From Virgibacillus sp. MSJ-26 (lineage in GTDB: Bacteria > Bacillota > Bacilli > Bacillales > Amphibacillaceae): a DNA stretch of 64,000 bases. Numbering within the stretch: the first letter of the stretch is position 1; each line of letters opens with the position of its first letter. This document shows positions 1-8,395 of this stretch, piece by piece. Both the position numbers and the translations under genes were made by a program. The notes beneath the pieces were generated by a model, which made no database searches, was not told where the DNA came from, and saw only the letters and a program-made list of their open reading frames with translations. Location of the stretch: NCBI RefSeq assembly GCF_018918075.1, contig NZ_JAHLPW010000003.1, positions 340,595 through 404,594 on the forward strand, in the 5' to 3' direction.

Positions 1-206
1 GTTGGGCGGTTCTCTTTGGTTTCGGCATTTTGATTTTTGCCGGATATCATCCCATGCTCCTTATGCCACTCGGCCTTATTCTATTTTGGTCCCTGTCCTA
101 CTGGATACAATACAAAATGATTTCAAGCCGAAGAACGGTTGCTTTGATATTTAGCATTTTAACGATCGCTTTACCTCTTTTTGTCTTTTATCAATATTTC
201 ATTTAA
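1..206 (+). CDS. C-terminal part of a small membrane protein (cut by window edge)
   Basis: An open frame entering from the left edge (codons in phase with position 3) ends at TAA 204-206. The 67 visible residues are strongly hydrophobic and form about two to three membrane segments (for example around LFGFGILIFAGY and TVALIFSILTIALPLFVFY), separated by a short loop with SSRR. It is the end of an integral membrane protein whose start lies outside the window. No family can be assigned. No strong terminator follows; only a short AAATGC/GCATTT repeat lies near 222-259. Confidence 0.6.
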   Translation, partial: WAVLFGFGILIFAGYHPMLLMPLGLILFWSLSYWIQYKMISSRRTVALIFSILTIALPLFVFYQYFI

Positions 207-282
207 GATTCAGGACGTGTAAAATGCCGAACACCTTTTTGTGGGTAAACTCAGCATTTGAACAATTTTCAACGGTGCTATG

Positions 283-783
283 CTATTCTAATATTTTCGC
301 CATATAATATTCGTCAACAAATTCACCGTCAATACGTAAGGAATTCTTTTTTGTCCCTTCGATGTCAAAGCCTTGCTTTTGATATAACGACAATGCACCT
401 TTATTTTTAGTCACTACTGTGAGTTCTAACCTACTGACATAATGAATTGCTGCCCATTTTTCCAACTCATTAAAAAGCATGGTACCAATTCCTTGCCCCC
501 TGAAATCTTTCAAAATACCAATAACGAGGTAAGCTGAATGTTGATTTCTTTTAGCCTTTCCACCTATTACGATTAAGTAACCGGCTAGTTCATCGCCGTT
601 ATCAGCCACAAGAATCGTAGAGTTATGATCATTTTTCAAATCCTCAATCATCTTTAATTGCTTTTTGGCATGAAACTCTCTTTCTCCTGCTCCCCAGAGC
701 ATGTACTCGGAACTCGCCTCAACTTGTTGAATGACTTTTGCTAATTTGCTTGCATCAGATGTTTCTGCTTCTCTTATATTCAC
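283..783 (-). CDS. GNAT family N-acetyltransferase
   Basis: A 166-residue GCN5-related acetyltransferase, probably cytosolic, transferring acetyl from acetyl-CoA to an unknown amine. The acetyl-CoA loop RGQGIG lies near residues 95-100, preceded by the beta-strand HSAYLVIGIL and followed by the typical C-terminal LELTVVTKN...ALSLYQKQGF motif. I place the start at the GTG at 783 because AAAGGTGAG sits seven bases upstream. The frame could begin four codons earlier, at another GTG, but that one has no good ribosome site. The gene is divergent from the PH-domain membrane protein at 985. The substrate cannot be read from sequence. Confidence 0.85.
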   Translation of the reverse strand: MNIREAETSDASKLAKVIQQVEASSEYMLWGAGEREFHAKKQLKMIEDLKNDHNSTILVADNGDELAGYLIVIGGKAKRNQHSAYLVIGILKDFRGQGIGTMLFNELEKWAAIHYVSRLELTVVTKNKGALSLYQKQGFDIEGTKKNSLRIDGEFVDEYYMAKILE

Positions 784-984
784 TCTTTCTCTCACCTTTT
801 CTAATTCATTTATTAGGATTTTTACACTCCCATGGTTATTCCCTTGATGAAAATTTTAAAATTAATTAGACTCATTATACCAAAATCCTTATAAAAATCA
901 TTTGAAATTTGAAACCTAGTTTAAGAGATTAACGTATAATAAAAGTGAGTTATTTGTAATATCAATAAACCAACCCGAGGATGG

Positions 985-1734
985 ATGAAAATGGATAAAG
1001 GGAAACTTATTTACATATTAACAATGGGATGGACGCTGGTCATTTATGGTGGATTAACCTATCTCTTCGCTAAGAAAAAAGATTACATGTTACTCAGTGG
1101 CTTCCACAGACGGCCTGAGGAAGAACAGGAGTATTTGCAGAAAAGTGGCTATTTAGATGCCATGGGAAAATTACTTACGATAACTTTTTGGATTTTTGTC
1201 GCTGTGTTTATTTTAGGCTTATTGCCCATTCCGTACGGATTCGAGTTGGGTATTGGTATCTTCTTAATAGCCCTTTTAGGCGGAATGGTGTGGGTACAGC
1301 GCTATGAAGTACCACACAAGCGAAAGAAAAAGACTTGGATTACGGCAAGTATTTCAGGTGCCTCCTTGCTCTTTATCATTGGAGCGATTGGGTATGGCTA
1401 TCTCGATAATGATGTTCAAGTAAATCATGACACATTTGAAATTACCGGTAGTTACGGCGTTGAATGGAAAATCGATACGATTGAATCTGTGAAATTACTG
1501 GACGCATTGCCTAAAGTAAAAATGAAAACGAACGGCTTTGCGCCTGGTAATCTACTAAAAGGAAAATTTCGACTGGAAGAACCATACGGCACTGGACGGT
1601 TATTTATTGATAAAAAAGCAGACACTCCTGTGCTTTACGTTGCGACTCAAGATGATTATGTCATGATCAATCGAAAAAACAAAAATGATATAGATGACAT
1701 GTATAGAAAACTGATTGAGAGTATCGAATATTAG
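985..1734 (+). CDS. DUF3784-like membrane protein with bacterial PH domain
   Basis: A 249-residue membrane protein of unknown function. Three or four hydrophobic segments are visible (about residues 8-28, 63-84, 88-106 and 118-140). The loop SGFHRRPEEEQEYLQKSGYLDAMGKLL resembles the DUF3784 family in its first half. After the last segment, residues 150-245 look like a bacterial pleckstrin-homology fold (a run of beta strands and a C-terminal helix ending MYRKLIESI). ATG codons lie at 985 and 991. The GAGG at 977-980 is closer than usual to 985 and about ten bases from 991, so the true start may be 991. Proteins of this type are often accessory membrane proteins, which is an inference only. 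Confidence 0.7.
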   Translation: MKMDKGKLIYILTMGWTLVIYGGLTYLFAKKKDYMLLSGFHRRPEEEQEYLQKSGYLDAMGKLLTITFWIFVAVFILGLLPIPYGFELGIGIFLIALLGGMVWVQRYEVPHKRKKKTWITASISGASLLFIIGAIGYGYLDNDVQVNHDTFEITGSYGVEWKIDTIESVKLLDALPKVKMKTNGFAPGNLLKGKFRLEEPYGTGRLFIDKKADTPVLYVATQDDYVMINRKNKNDIDDMYRKLIESIEY

Positions 1735-1760
1735 CAAAGCATTTTGACCCATGAAAAAAC

Positions 1761-1801
1761 TAAACTGTGAAGCAAAGGTTACATGATTGCTTCACAGTTT
1801 A
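1761..1801 (-). terminator. Perfect 14-bp hairpin between converging genes
   Basis: TAAACTGTGAAGCA at 1761-1774 is exactly inverted at 1788-1801. On the minus strand it is followed by a T-run (complement of 1754-1759), so it best fits termination of the BsuPI gene, although the stem could act in both directions. Confidence 0.75.
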
Positions 1802-1877
1802 GTAGTGAAAGGGATATGAGGATGAAGTCTATGCTAAACATCTTCTAAATTCACAAGTTCCCGTTCAAAAAGGAAAC

Positions 1878-2321
1878 CTATTTAATTTCAAAGGTTTTTG
1901 ATATCTGTAATTGTTCCATGTTAGTCTGATTAGGTTTAATTATTGTAGGCATTATTTTAGCATGAGCTACATAGATCCCTTTTGGTAATTGGTTGAATTC
2001 CCATGTTTTTTTCCAACTCTTTTGCTCATTCTGCTTGATTGTAACCTCTTGTAGTGCCTGTATATAGAACATTCCTTCTGATGAATTATAAACCTTTTCC
2101 CCCATTCGATTTTCTACCACTATTTCATATTTTTTTCCACTTGAGAAAATAAAGGTGACCGGGAAATTATAGTGGTTTATCACATGTAAGCCAAAATGAA
2201 TTTCGTCGTTTACTTGGTCAATATCTAGCATCGTTTCATACATACTTGGCGTAACCCCTCTCACATTTAACCATACAAATTTTTTATGTATTTTGGGCAT
2301 TTTTCTTATGTACTCATTCAA
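1878..2321 (-). CDS. BsuPI-type intracellular proteinase inhibitor domain protein
   Basis: A 147-residue protein whose residues ~40-140 match the BsuPI fold (B. subtilis intracellular proteinase inhibitor family): FGLHVINHYNFPVTFIFSSG, YEIVVENRMGEKVY, then a conserved SSEGMFYIQ strand, K.W.K.WEF and PKGIYVAHA. Family members inhibit subtilisin-like proteases. It lies 183 bases downstream of a giant subtilase on the same strand, which suggests a protease/inhibitor pair (inference). The 5' end is odd: the only possible starts are TTG at 2321 directly after a stop, or ATG at 2300, and neither has a visible ribosome site. There is no signal peptide. The ~40-residue N-terminal stretch does not look like the family, so the gene may be 5'-truncated. 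Confidence 0.72.
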   Translation of the reverse strand: MNEYIRKMPKIHKKFVWLNVRGVTPSMYETMLDIDQVNDEIHFGLHVINHYNFPVTFIFSSGKKYEIVVENRMGEKVYNSSEGMFYIQALQEVTIKQNEQKSWKKTWEFNQLPKGIYVAHAKIMPTIIKPNQTNMEQLQISKTFEIK

Positions 2322-2444
2322 CTATTATCAGTATACTTCAATAATGAAAGCTATTCTATTTAAGATGAGCTTGTATATAGTATAGATTACTGGCTAGTGA
2401 GCTAACTATGCAAGCCTGAATCCATGTTTATTGTATAACATCAT

Positions 2445-2480
2445 TCCCCTGTGGCACATCAATTGGATGGCCACAGGGGA
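2445..2480 (-). terminator. Inverted repeat after the subtilase gene
   Basis: TCCCCTGTGGC (2445-2455) and GCCACAGGGGA (2470-2480) form a perfect 11-bp stem just past the protease stop codon. There is no T-run on either strand, so it may act as an mRNA-stabilising hairpin or a weak terminator. Confidence 0.55.
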
Positions 2481-2503
2481 TGATTATTCATGTTCTAAAG
2501 AAC

Positions 2504-5500
2504 TTATTCCCATGTCTCGTTTAAATAAATAGCATCTGACTTCAGAAGATTATATGCTCTCCCCGAAAGTAATCCTTCATTTTCGTAGTGATCAAGCAAT
2601 TGGTTTAAACCATTTAAATGTTTAATGACTTTTTCAGCTTCTCCTTTTTCTTCAAAAAGCTTTAATGTCGTCAAATGCATATTTAAGGTCCGAGTAGCTT
2701 CTGACTTTGCATCTCCTTTTTCCTCAAGATCTTCAAGGAGCGGCTGCATATCAGCTGCACCACTCTTCGTTAATTTATATGCCTCGATAATTTCCTGAGA
2801 AATTTCGTTGCCTTCATCGTCCGATGCACTTGCTTGCAATGAAATAGATTTGGCGTCTTTTGGCGGCTTAATTTCAGCTAGCCAACCATCTTCTTGGACT
2901 AAATCAACCTTCTCCCACGTTTGTCCCTCATCATAGGATACCTTAAGCGATGTATCTTCAATCTCACCATAGCCACTTACACCCTCAAGTTGTGTGACAT
3001 CAATTGTCAGGTCAGTCGAACGATTAGCGACTAAATGACCTGCCATATTCACGTCCGTCTTGTAATTAAGTGAAAGTAATGGAAGATCGACATTTGATTG
3101 ATGACCGCCCTCTGACCAGAACGTCCACTCTGTATGTGTTTCAGAGGATGTATCCCAGTATTTTTCATTGTGTTTTGTTTCACTGACAAGTCGGTACTCA
3201 AGTCTTTCTTCAGGAAGCTCATCCCAGATAATAAGCGTCTGTCCATCCATTTCTTCTAGTAACGTATCTCCTTGATAAACTTTCAATTTCTGAAATTGTT
3301 GCTGTTGTTCCCAATTGGACAGTCCACCAGTGCGTCCAAATCCTGAATCAGCAAATGCTGGAACATTAAATTGAAAACCACCTTGAATCTCACGGAAAGG
3401 TGTCCAGTAACCATCGCCGAACCTCGGTTGAATAACAGGGACAAACCAGTCCTCTTCTAATCGCTCTCCAGGTTCATAGGTCACTCCTGTACCCCGAATT
3501 TGCCAAGAATCATCTAATGTATATGGACTTGAATTTTCAAGCTCACTGGCTTCTTGGTACCACTCTGTTCCTTCAGTTGCAGACACCCATTCTTCACGAA
3601 CGGAAGGTAAAGAAAGTAACGCTGGCTCTCCCCAGGATCGTAGCGAGTATTCTCGGCTATCGAATCTAAATTCAGCCCCAGCTCCGTGACCATTAGAAAT
3701 GTATTTGGAATTGATTTTAACTAATTCTTCTGGTGTAGGAGAATAGGATAAATCTTCAGGTATCTCATCTGTGTGTGCATCAACTAAATCATAAAGATAT
3801 GGGGTGTCTGGTGTTGCCTCCCCGTCTAATACAACATTACCTTGCTCAATCGATTTAATAAGTTTATCACCCTCCACTCCACTTACAGAAACTACAGTAA
3901 GCGGAATATCTGAGTTGTCATCATTCCCCACAAATTCACTAAACTTTGTTGATTCATTATTTGCAATAATTAATAACTCTGCTCCAGCTTCCAATGCAGC
4001 GGTTGCTTGCGCGGCAGCTGATATATTTTCATTACGGGTCACCACAACAGCCTTGCCTTTAGCTTCTGTCTGTTTATAATCTTCTGGGGTACCATTACCT
4101 GCATACACTGTATCCAAGTGGTATTCTCCATTAAATAATGTCATACCTGGGAGAGGTGTAACATCATATTCATATTCATCTGAGTTTACAGTTAGAAATG
4201 GCTTGATCAAACGCCAGCGATTTACCATCTCGAATTCGCCTTCTTCAACTTGCTCAATTGGTGTAGCATAAACCTTATCCATATATGCCGGTAACATATA
4301 GATACTATTGGTCTCCATACCACCAACTTGACGATAATATTCAACTCGTTGGTAGGAAGACTCTGTTTTCTTCGGAACATCCACAGTGATTTCGTTTGCT
4401 TCTTGTGCATCCATATCTACTGTCACAGAACTATCAAGATGGATTTCAGGATTACCAACCAACGCAATACCTTCTTGTTCTGTATCCACATTAACATCCA
4501 TCAATGACATGGCAGAATACGTTCCCTTTGGTAATCGGACTTCCGCTGTTCCTTCAACAGTTACATATTCTGGATTTGGATTTTCAAGTCCCGTACCGAT
4601 AATTTCAACATATGCCGAACCTGGCGAACCATCTCGATCAGTTACATTTAGCGTCAATGGGTATTTTTCATCTTCTTTAACCATCCCCATTGCTGTATGA
4701 GCAACCGTTTCGCCGTTTAATTCAGCATTTAACTGTCCCCAGTAACGAGTGCCTTCATCGCCAAACTTAGGATCAAGCGTGACACTGATCTCAGCGTTTC
4801 CATTGACCGGCACAGTAACGCTAGTATCTGATAATTCCAACATATCTGACGGTGCTGGATCGCCATTTTCATCAGTGAAGATTGCTGTCAGATCCAAAGT
4901 GACATCTTCATCACCATTATTATGATACGTGACAGTCTTTTCCACAGGGTCATTATCATCGTGAGGCCATTTAAAAAAGCCAAAGGACAAAGAACCGGTA
5001 GCATAAATATCACTGTCTAAGGTAGAAGGAATATCTACTCTCCCTGTACCAACTTGATATGCTTGATACTCATCTAATTGCTTCGTCGTACTCATCATGG
5101 CATTTTTAATTTGAGTGTTTGTCCAGTCTGGATATTTCTGTTTAATAATTGCCGCTGCACCCGCTACATGCGGTGATGCCATCGATGTACCGCTCATCCC
5201 CATATAATCTCCAGTACCTCCACTAGCGAATTGAGAACGAGCCGCTATAATCTCCTCACCTGGTGCGACAAGATCAGGTTTAATTGCCATGTCCCCTACA
5301 CGAGGTCCCATACTGGATAGAACAGCAAGTTGATCCGATTTATCAACATTTCCTACCGTTAAGGCAGAATCGGCAGCCCCAGGGGAACCGACACTTTCCA
5401 CTTGCCCAGCATTACCGGCAGCTACTACAAATAACGTATCTGTTTCAGCGCTGATTTCATTTAATGCTTGAGACATGGGATCAGTTCCGTCCGTTGGATA

Positions 5501-6568
5501 ATTACTACCTAAACTCATGTTGACAATATCGGCATTCTGGGCTGCCCATTCCATTGCGGAAATAATCCAAGAATCTTGACCAAAACCATCATCTCCAAGG
5601 ACCTTACCAGATAGTAGTTTGGCACCAGTTGCAACACCTTTATAGTTACCGTCTGATGCAGCACCCGTTCCAAGAACCGTCGATGCTACATGAGTTCCAT
5701 GCCCATGACGATCTAAACCATCGTCACCTGGTACGAAACTTTCCATATCAATTAGCTGTCCTTCAATATCCGGATGCTCATTATCAATTCCAGTATCGAG
5801 CACCGCTACTGTTGCCCCTTCACCACTATATCCAGATTCCCAAGCTTCTGGTGCCCCAATTTGTGGAACACTTTCAGCAAGTGTCGCCTCAACTTGTCCA
5901 TCAAGCCAGATTTTTTCAATACCATTATTAAACGCAACCTCTGAGTGATTATCATTTGCTTTAACTTTTTCGTTATTTGAGTCTTTGGTTATTGCCTCCC
6001 AAATGTTCCCGGCGTTCTTTTTATTTTCTGATAGTGCCACACTATCAATACTTTCAAGGACACTTACTTCTTCAGCATTAGCCAATTCAGGCATTGAAGT
6101 TAAGATTTGAGCTTTTGTCTTTTGTGAATGCTGTATAATGAGTGGGACTGTGTGACGTTCACTGTCATCATATCCATATTCAATAAGTGATGTTATATTA
6201 AACAGTTCTCTGTCCAAGACCCCTGCTGCTAAATAAGGCATAGCCTCATTGGGAATAACATATGTATCTTCTCCAACAGTAGTCATACGCGTTCCCTCAT
6301 TGGATTCTGTCGATGGTTCAACAGAAATAATTTCCTCACCATCTTCCATTTCAGTTACCGTAACAATGTCTCCGGTGATTAAGGTAACGACATGTTTGCC
6401 TTCTTCATCGCTGCCAAGTTCTTGATGTTGTTCTCCGGTTGGGGTATTCTTCTCAAGCGCATTTGAAGTAGGTGATTGTATAATCACTGAAGTCAGTAGA
6501 GTGAAGACTATTAAGCTTAAGGATAGAACTATAATACTTGACTTTTTAATTAATGGTTGACACTTCAT
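2504..6568 (-). CDS. Large secreted S8 (subtilisin-like) serine protease with PA domain and C-terminal FIMAH-like module
   Basis: A 1354-residue exported protease. An N-terminal signal peptide (charged KKS, then a hydrophobic stretch to about residue 35) is followed by a propeptide-like region with VVTLITGD (about 60-67) and a PYLAAGVLDRELFNITSLI motif. This N-terminal pattern is one I associate with the long actinobacterial S8 proteases. The catalytic triad is clear: Asp258 in VLDTGID, His290 in HGHGTHV and Ser462 in GTSMASPH. A protease-associated domain is inserted at about 820-920, and the last ~80 residues resemble a FIMAH helical module. ATG 6568 is chosen because GGAAGGAG lies seven bases upstream and gives a classic signal peptide. 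An upstream ATG at 6616 has AAAGGAGG only two bases away. A divergent RRNPP-type regulator lies upstream and a BsuPI inhibitor downstream. Confidence 0.9.
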   Translation of the reverse strand: MKCQPLIKKSSIIVLSLSLIVFTLLTSVIIQSPTSNALEKNTPTGEQHQELGSDEEGKHVVTLITGDIVTVTEMEDGEEIISVEPSTESNEGTRMTTVGEDTYVIPNEAMPYLAAGVLDRELFNITSLIEYGYDDSERHTVPLIIQHSQKTKAQILTSMPELANAEEVSVLESIDSVALSENKKNAGNIWEAITKDSNNEKVKANDNHSEVAFNNGIEKIWLDGQVEATLAESVPQIGAPEAWESGYSGEGATVAVLDTGIDNEHPDIEGQLIDMESFVPGDDGLDRHGHGTHVASTVLGTGAASDGNYKGVATGAKLLSGKVLGDDGFGQDSWIISAMEWAAQNADIVNMSLGSNYPTDGTDPMSQALNEISAETDTLFVVAAGNAGQVESVGSPGAADSALTVGNVDKSDQLAVLSSMGPRVGDMAIKPDLVAPGEEIIAARSQFASGGTGDYMGMSGTSMASPHVAGAAAIIKQKYPDWTNTQIKNAMMSTTKQLDEYQAYQVGTGRVDIPSTLDSDIYATGSLSFGFFKWPHDDNDPVEKTVTYHNNGDEDVTLDLTAIFTDENGDPAPSDMLELSDTSVTVPVNGNAEISVTLDPKFGDEGTRYWGQLNAELNGETVAHTAMGMVKEDEKYPLTLNVTDRDGSPGSAYVEIIGTGLENPNPEYVTVEGTAEVRLPKGTYSAMSLMDVNVDTEQEGIALVGNPEIHLDSSVTVDMDAQEANEITVDVPKKTESSYQRVEYYRQVGGMETNSIYMLPAYMDKVYATPIEQVEEGEFEMVNRWRLIKPFLTVNSDEYEYDVTPLPGMTLFNGEYHLDTVYAGNGTPEDYKQTEAKGKAVVVTRNENISAAAQATAALEAGAELLIIANNESTKFSEFVGNDDNSDIPLTVVSVSGVEGDKLIKSIEQGNVVLDGEATPDTPYLYDLVDAHTDEIPEDLSYSPTPEELVKINSKYISNGHGAGAEFRFDSREYSLRSWGEPALLSLPSVREEWVSATEGTEWYQEASELENSSPYTLDDSWQIRGTGVTYEPGERLEEDWFVPVIQPRFGDGYWTPFREIQGGFQFNVPAFADSGFGRTGGLSNWEQQQQFQKLKVYQGDTLLEEMDGQTLIIWDELPEERLEYRLVSETKHNEKYWDTSSETHTEWTFWSEGGHQSNVDLPLLSLNYKTDVNMAGHLVANRSTDLTIDVTQLEGVSGYGEIEDTSLKVSYDEGQTWEKVDLVQEDGWLAEIKPPKDAKSISLQASASDDEGNEISQEIIEAYKLTKSGAADMQPLLEDLEEKGDAKSEATRTLNMHLTTLKLFEEKGEAEKVIKHLNGLNQLLDHYENEGLLSGRAYNLLKSDAIYLNETWE

Positions 6569-6616
6569 GTTTTTTCTCCTTCCAGAAAATGTAGTAATTT
6601 GATAGTTTAGAACCAT

Positions 6617-6997
6617 GCCCTCCTTTCCCTCTTAGAAAATGATCAGATTACTAAACTAAAAAACATTAGATTAGAAAGAACTTCAGCATATCGTGACGAA
6701 TATAATAATGAATGGTAGTATTATCTAGTGAGGATTGATGTCACGCAGGCTTGTCGATTGTAATAACGAATCATACATTTCTTTTTGGTAATCTAGCAAT
6801 CTAGCAACCCTTAAATTAAGGATACCTATGTACAACACTGGAAGCAATCGGGGTTTTACTTTAAGTCTTTTGTACTAGTAAATTTCAAATTTTTCTATCA
6901 ATTTGACTATTCAGGGGCTGAATAATACACTAAAGTCCCAAAACTCAGAACGAAAGTTGGGGTTTTACCCAGTTTTTATATGCAAGGAGGATGCTGG
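6617..6997. promoter_or_regulatory. Divergent control region between subtilase and RRNPP-like regulator
   Basis: This 381-base AT-rich gap separates two divergent genes. The rightward promoter is annotated separately. No convincing leftward -35/-10 pair could be picked for the protease. Two tiny frames with fair ribosome sites occur on the plus strand (17 codons from 6738, 16 codons from 6828) but neither looks like a secreted pheromone precursor. Confidence 0.45.
6903..6931 (+). promoter_or_regulatory. Promoter and overlapping palindrome upstream of the RRNPP-like gene
   Basis: TTGACT at 6903-6908 and TACACT at 6926-6931 are 17 bases apart, a good sigma-A type arrangement about 70 bases before the start codon at 6998. 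The spacer holds a perfect inverted repeat, ATTCAG-GGG-CTGAAT (6909-6923), well placed for an operator, possibly for autoregulation by the HTH protein it precedes (inference). Confidence 0.6.
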
Positions 6998-8248
6998 ATG
7001 AAAGACTTAGAAGGAAAAATCATCAAATTTTATCGTGAACTTCAGCAATTGAGACAAAAAGATTTAGTAGAAGGAGTATGTTCAACCACTCATATAAGTA
7101 AAATTGAACGGGGACAAACGGAAGTTTCAAAGGATGTAATAGAAATTTTATCTAAACGGCTTGGTATAAATATGAAGGCACAGCTTGAAACTTATGCTTT
7201 ATTAGAGAATCTATTAAAAGAATGGCATGAATCTATCATTTTGAACTTTGCTTCAAAAGCAGAAAGTTTGAAGAGTGAGTTGGAGAAAATCCCACTTTTA
7301 CAATTACAAGATTTTTATCGTACCTACACACTTATCCTTACCAGATATTATTTATTAGCTGGTAATGGGAATACTGTTCAATCTCTTATCAACAAAATGG
7401 ATAAATGGATGAACCTCACCCCTTATGAAACAAATATGCTGTTACATGTTAAAGGGATTTATTTTTTACATTTTAAAAATGATTACTATAAAGCCATTTC
7501 CCTTTTAAAAGAGATTGATGTAAACTCCTACAATCATCCCGAATATAATTATGATTTAGCAGTTGCATATCACTCTATTAAAGCTCGCGTTTCTTCATAT
7601 TATTATGCCAATAAGGCACTCCAGTTTTTTAAAGATGCTCGAAGTTTTTCTCGGCTAATTGATACGGAGATGCTCATGCTCATCCAGCTAGAACAAGACA
7701 ATTTTTTTGATCCTAAAGATTCCGAATACAAAAGGTTAATTGAAGTGGTCGATAATTATGATTTAAAGAAGCAACGTTCCTTACTTCTTCACAATTATGG
7801 TTACCATCAACTCCGACGTGGACATTATGATGATGCTTGTAAATTATACAAAAAAGCGATGGATACGAAAGATCCTAATACTTCTGGCTATCTTGGGTCC
7901 TTAGATGGTTATTTAAATGCATTAACTGCACAAAATATAAAATCTTACGATGAATTATTTCTTCTGGCGGTAAAAGGTCTATCTCTAGCTAAAGAATTAG
8001 AGGACATTGTCTATATTCATATTTTTCAATTACATAAATATAAACTTTTAAGAAAAGATAAGGAGTATTTTAATTATTTAGAATCGAAAGCATACCCCTA
8101 TTTCAATAAATCTGGGCATGAATTCTTGACAGAGCATTATCGCATGAAACTCTTTAATTATCATATGGAAAGGAAAAAAGTAGAAAAGGCAAACGAATAT
8201 GCTCGTCACATCGTATCAAAAACATACACTGACGACTATTTTGTTTAA
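6998..8248 (+). CDS. RRNPP-type transcriptional regulator (XRE HTH plus TPR-like repeats)
   Basis: A 416-residue cytosolic regulator. Residues ~10-56 form an XRE-type helix-turn-helix (LRQKDLVEGVCSTTHISKIERGQ). The rest is helical TPR-like repeat sequence, including NYGYHQLRRGHYDDACKLYKKAMD. This architecture is shared with PlcR, Rgg and related peptide-sensing regulators that bind short quorum-sensing peptides in the repeat groove and then control, among others, extracellular protease genes. The start ATG at 6998 has AAGGAGG seven bases upstream; that site is itself inside a longer open frame starting at 6980, which is therefore not the true start. It is divergent from the subtilase, suggesting it controls that gene. 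No pheromone gene was found beside it, so peptide sensing is unproven. Confidence 0.8.
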   Translation: MKDLEGKIIKFYRELQQLRQKDLVEGVCSTTHISKIERGQTEVSKDVIEILSKRLGINMKAQLETYALLENLLKEWHESIILNFASKAESLKSELEKIPLLQLQDFYRTYTLILTRYYLLAGNGNTVQSLINKMDKWMNLTPYETNMLLHVKGIYFLHFKNDYYKAISLLKEIDVNSYNHPEYNYDLAVAYHSIKARVSSYYYANKALQFFKDARSFSRLIDTEMLMLIQLEQDNFFDPKDSEYKRLIEVVDNYDLKKQRSLLLHNYGYHQLRRGHYDDACKLYKKAMDTKDPNTSGYLGSLDGYLNALTAQNIKSYDELFLLAVKGLSLAKELEDIVYIHIFQLHKYKLLRKDKEYFNYLESKAYPYFNKSGHEFLTEHYRMKLFNYHMERKKVEKANEYARHIVSKTYTDDYFV

Positions 8249-8323
8249 ATAATCCTGTCACTTTCTTTGTAAAATATTTCACATTAGATGTCGCACTATT
8301 TTAGAGAACAATGAATAACTAGA

Positions 8324-8374
8324 AAAAAGTGAGTAAGGTCGATCTCCTTTTGTTCTCGCCCTTACTCACTTTTT
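8324..8374. terminator. Bidirectional terminator between converging genes
   Basis: AAAAAGTGAGTAAGG (8324-8338) is exactly inverted at 8360-8374, with A-rich and T-rich flanks on either side. It serves both the regulator on the plus strand and the hydrolase on the minus strand. Confidence 0.9.
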
Positions 8375-8395
8375 CATTTCCCTAACAGCTATACA

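Noticed and set aside
6738..6878. Two tiny ORFs (17 and 16 codons) as pheromone genes for the RRNPP-like regulator.
   Set aside because: No hydrophobic or secretion-type precursor pattern and only fair ribosome sites; not better than chance.
8288..8314. Eight-codon ORF just after the RRNPP-like gene as signal peptide.
   Set aside because: No ribosome site and too short for a precursor.
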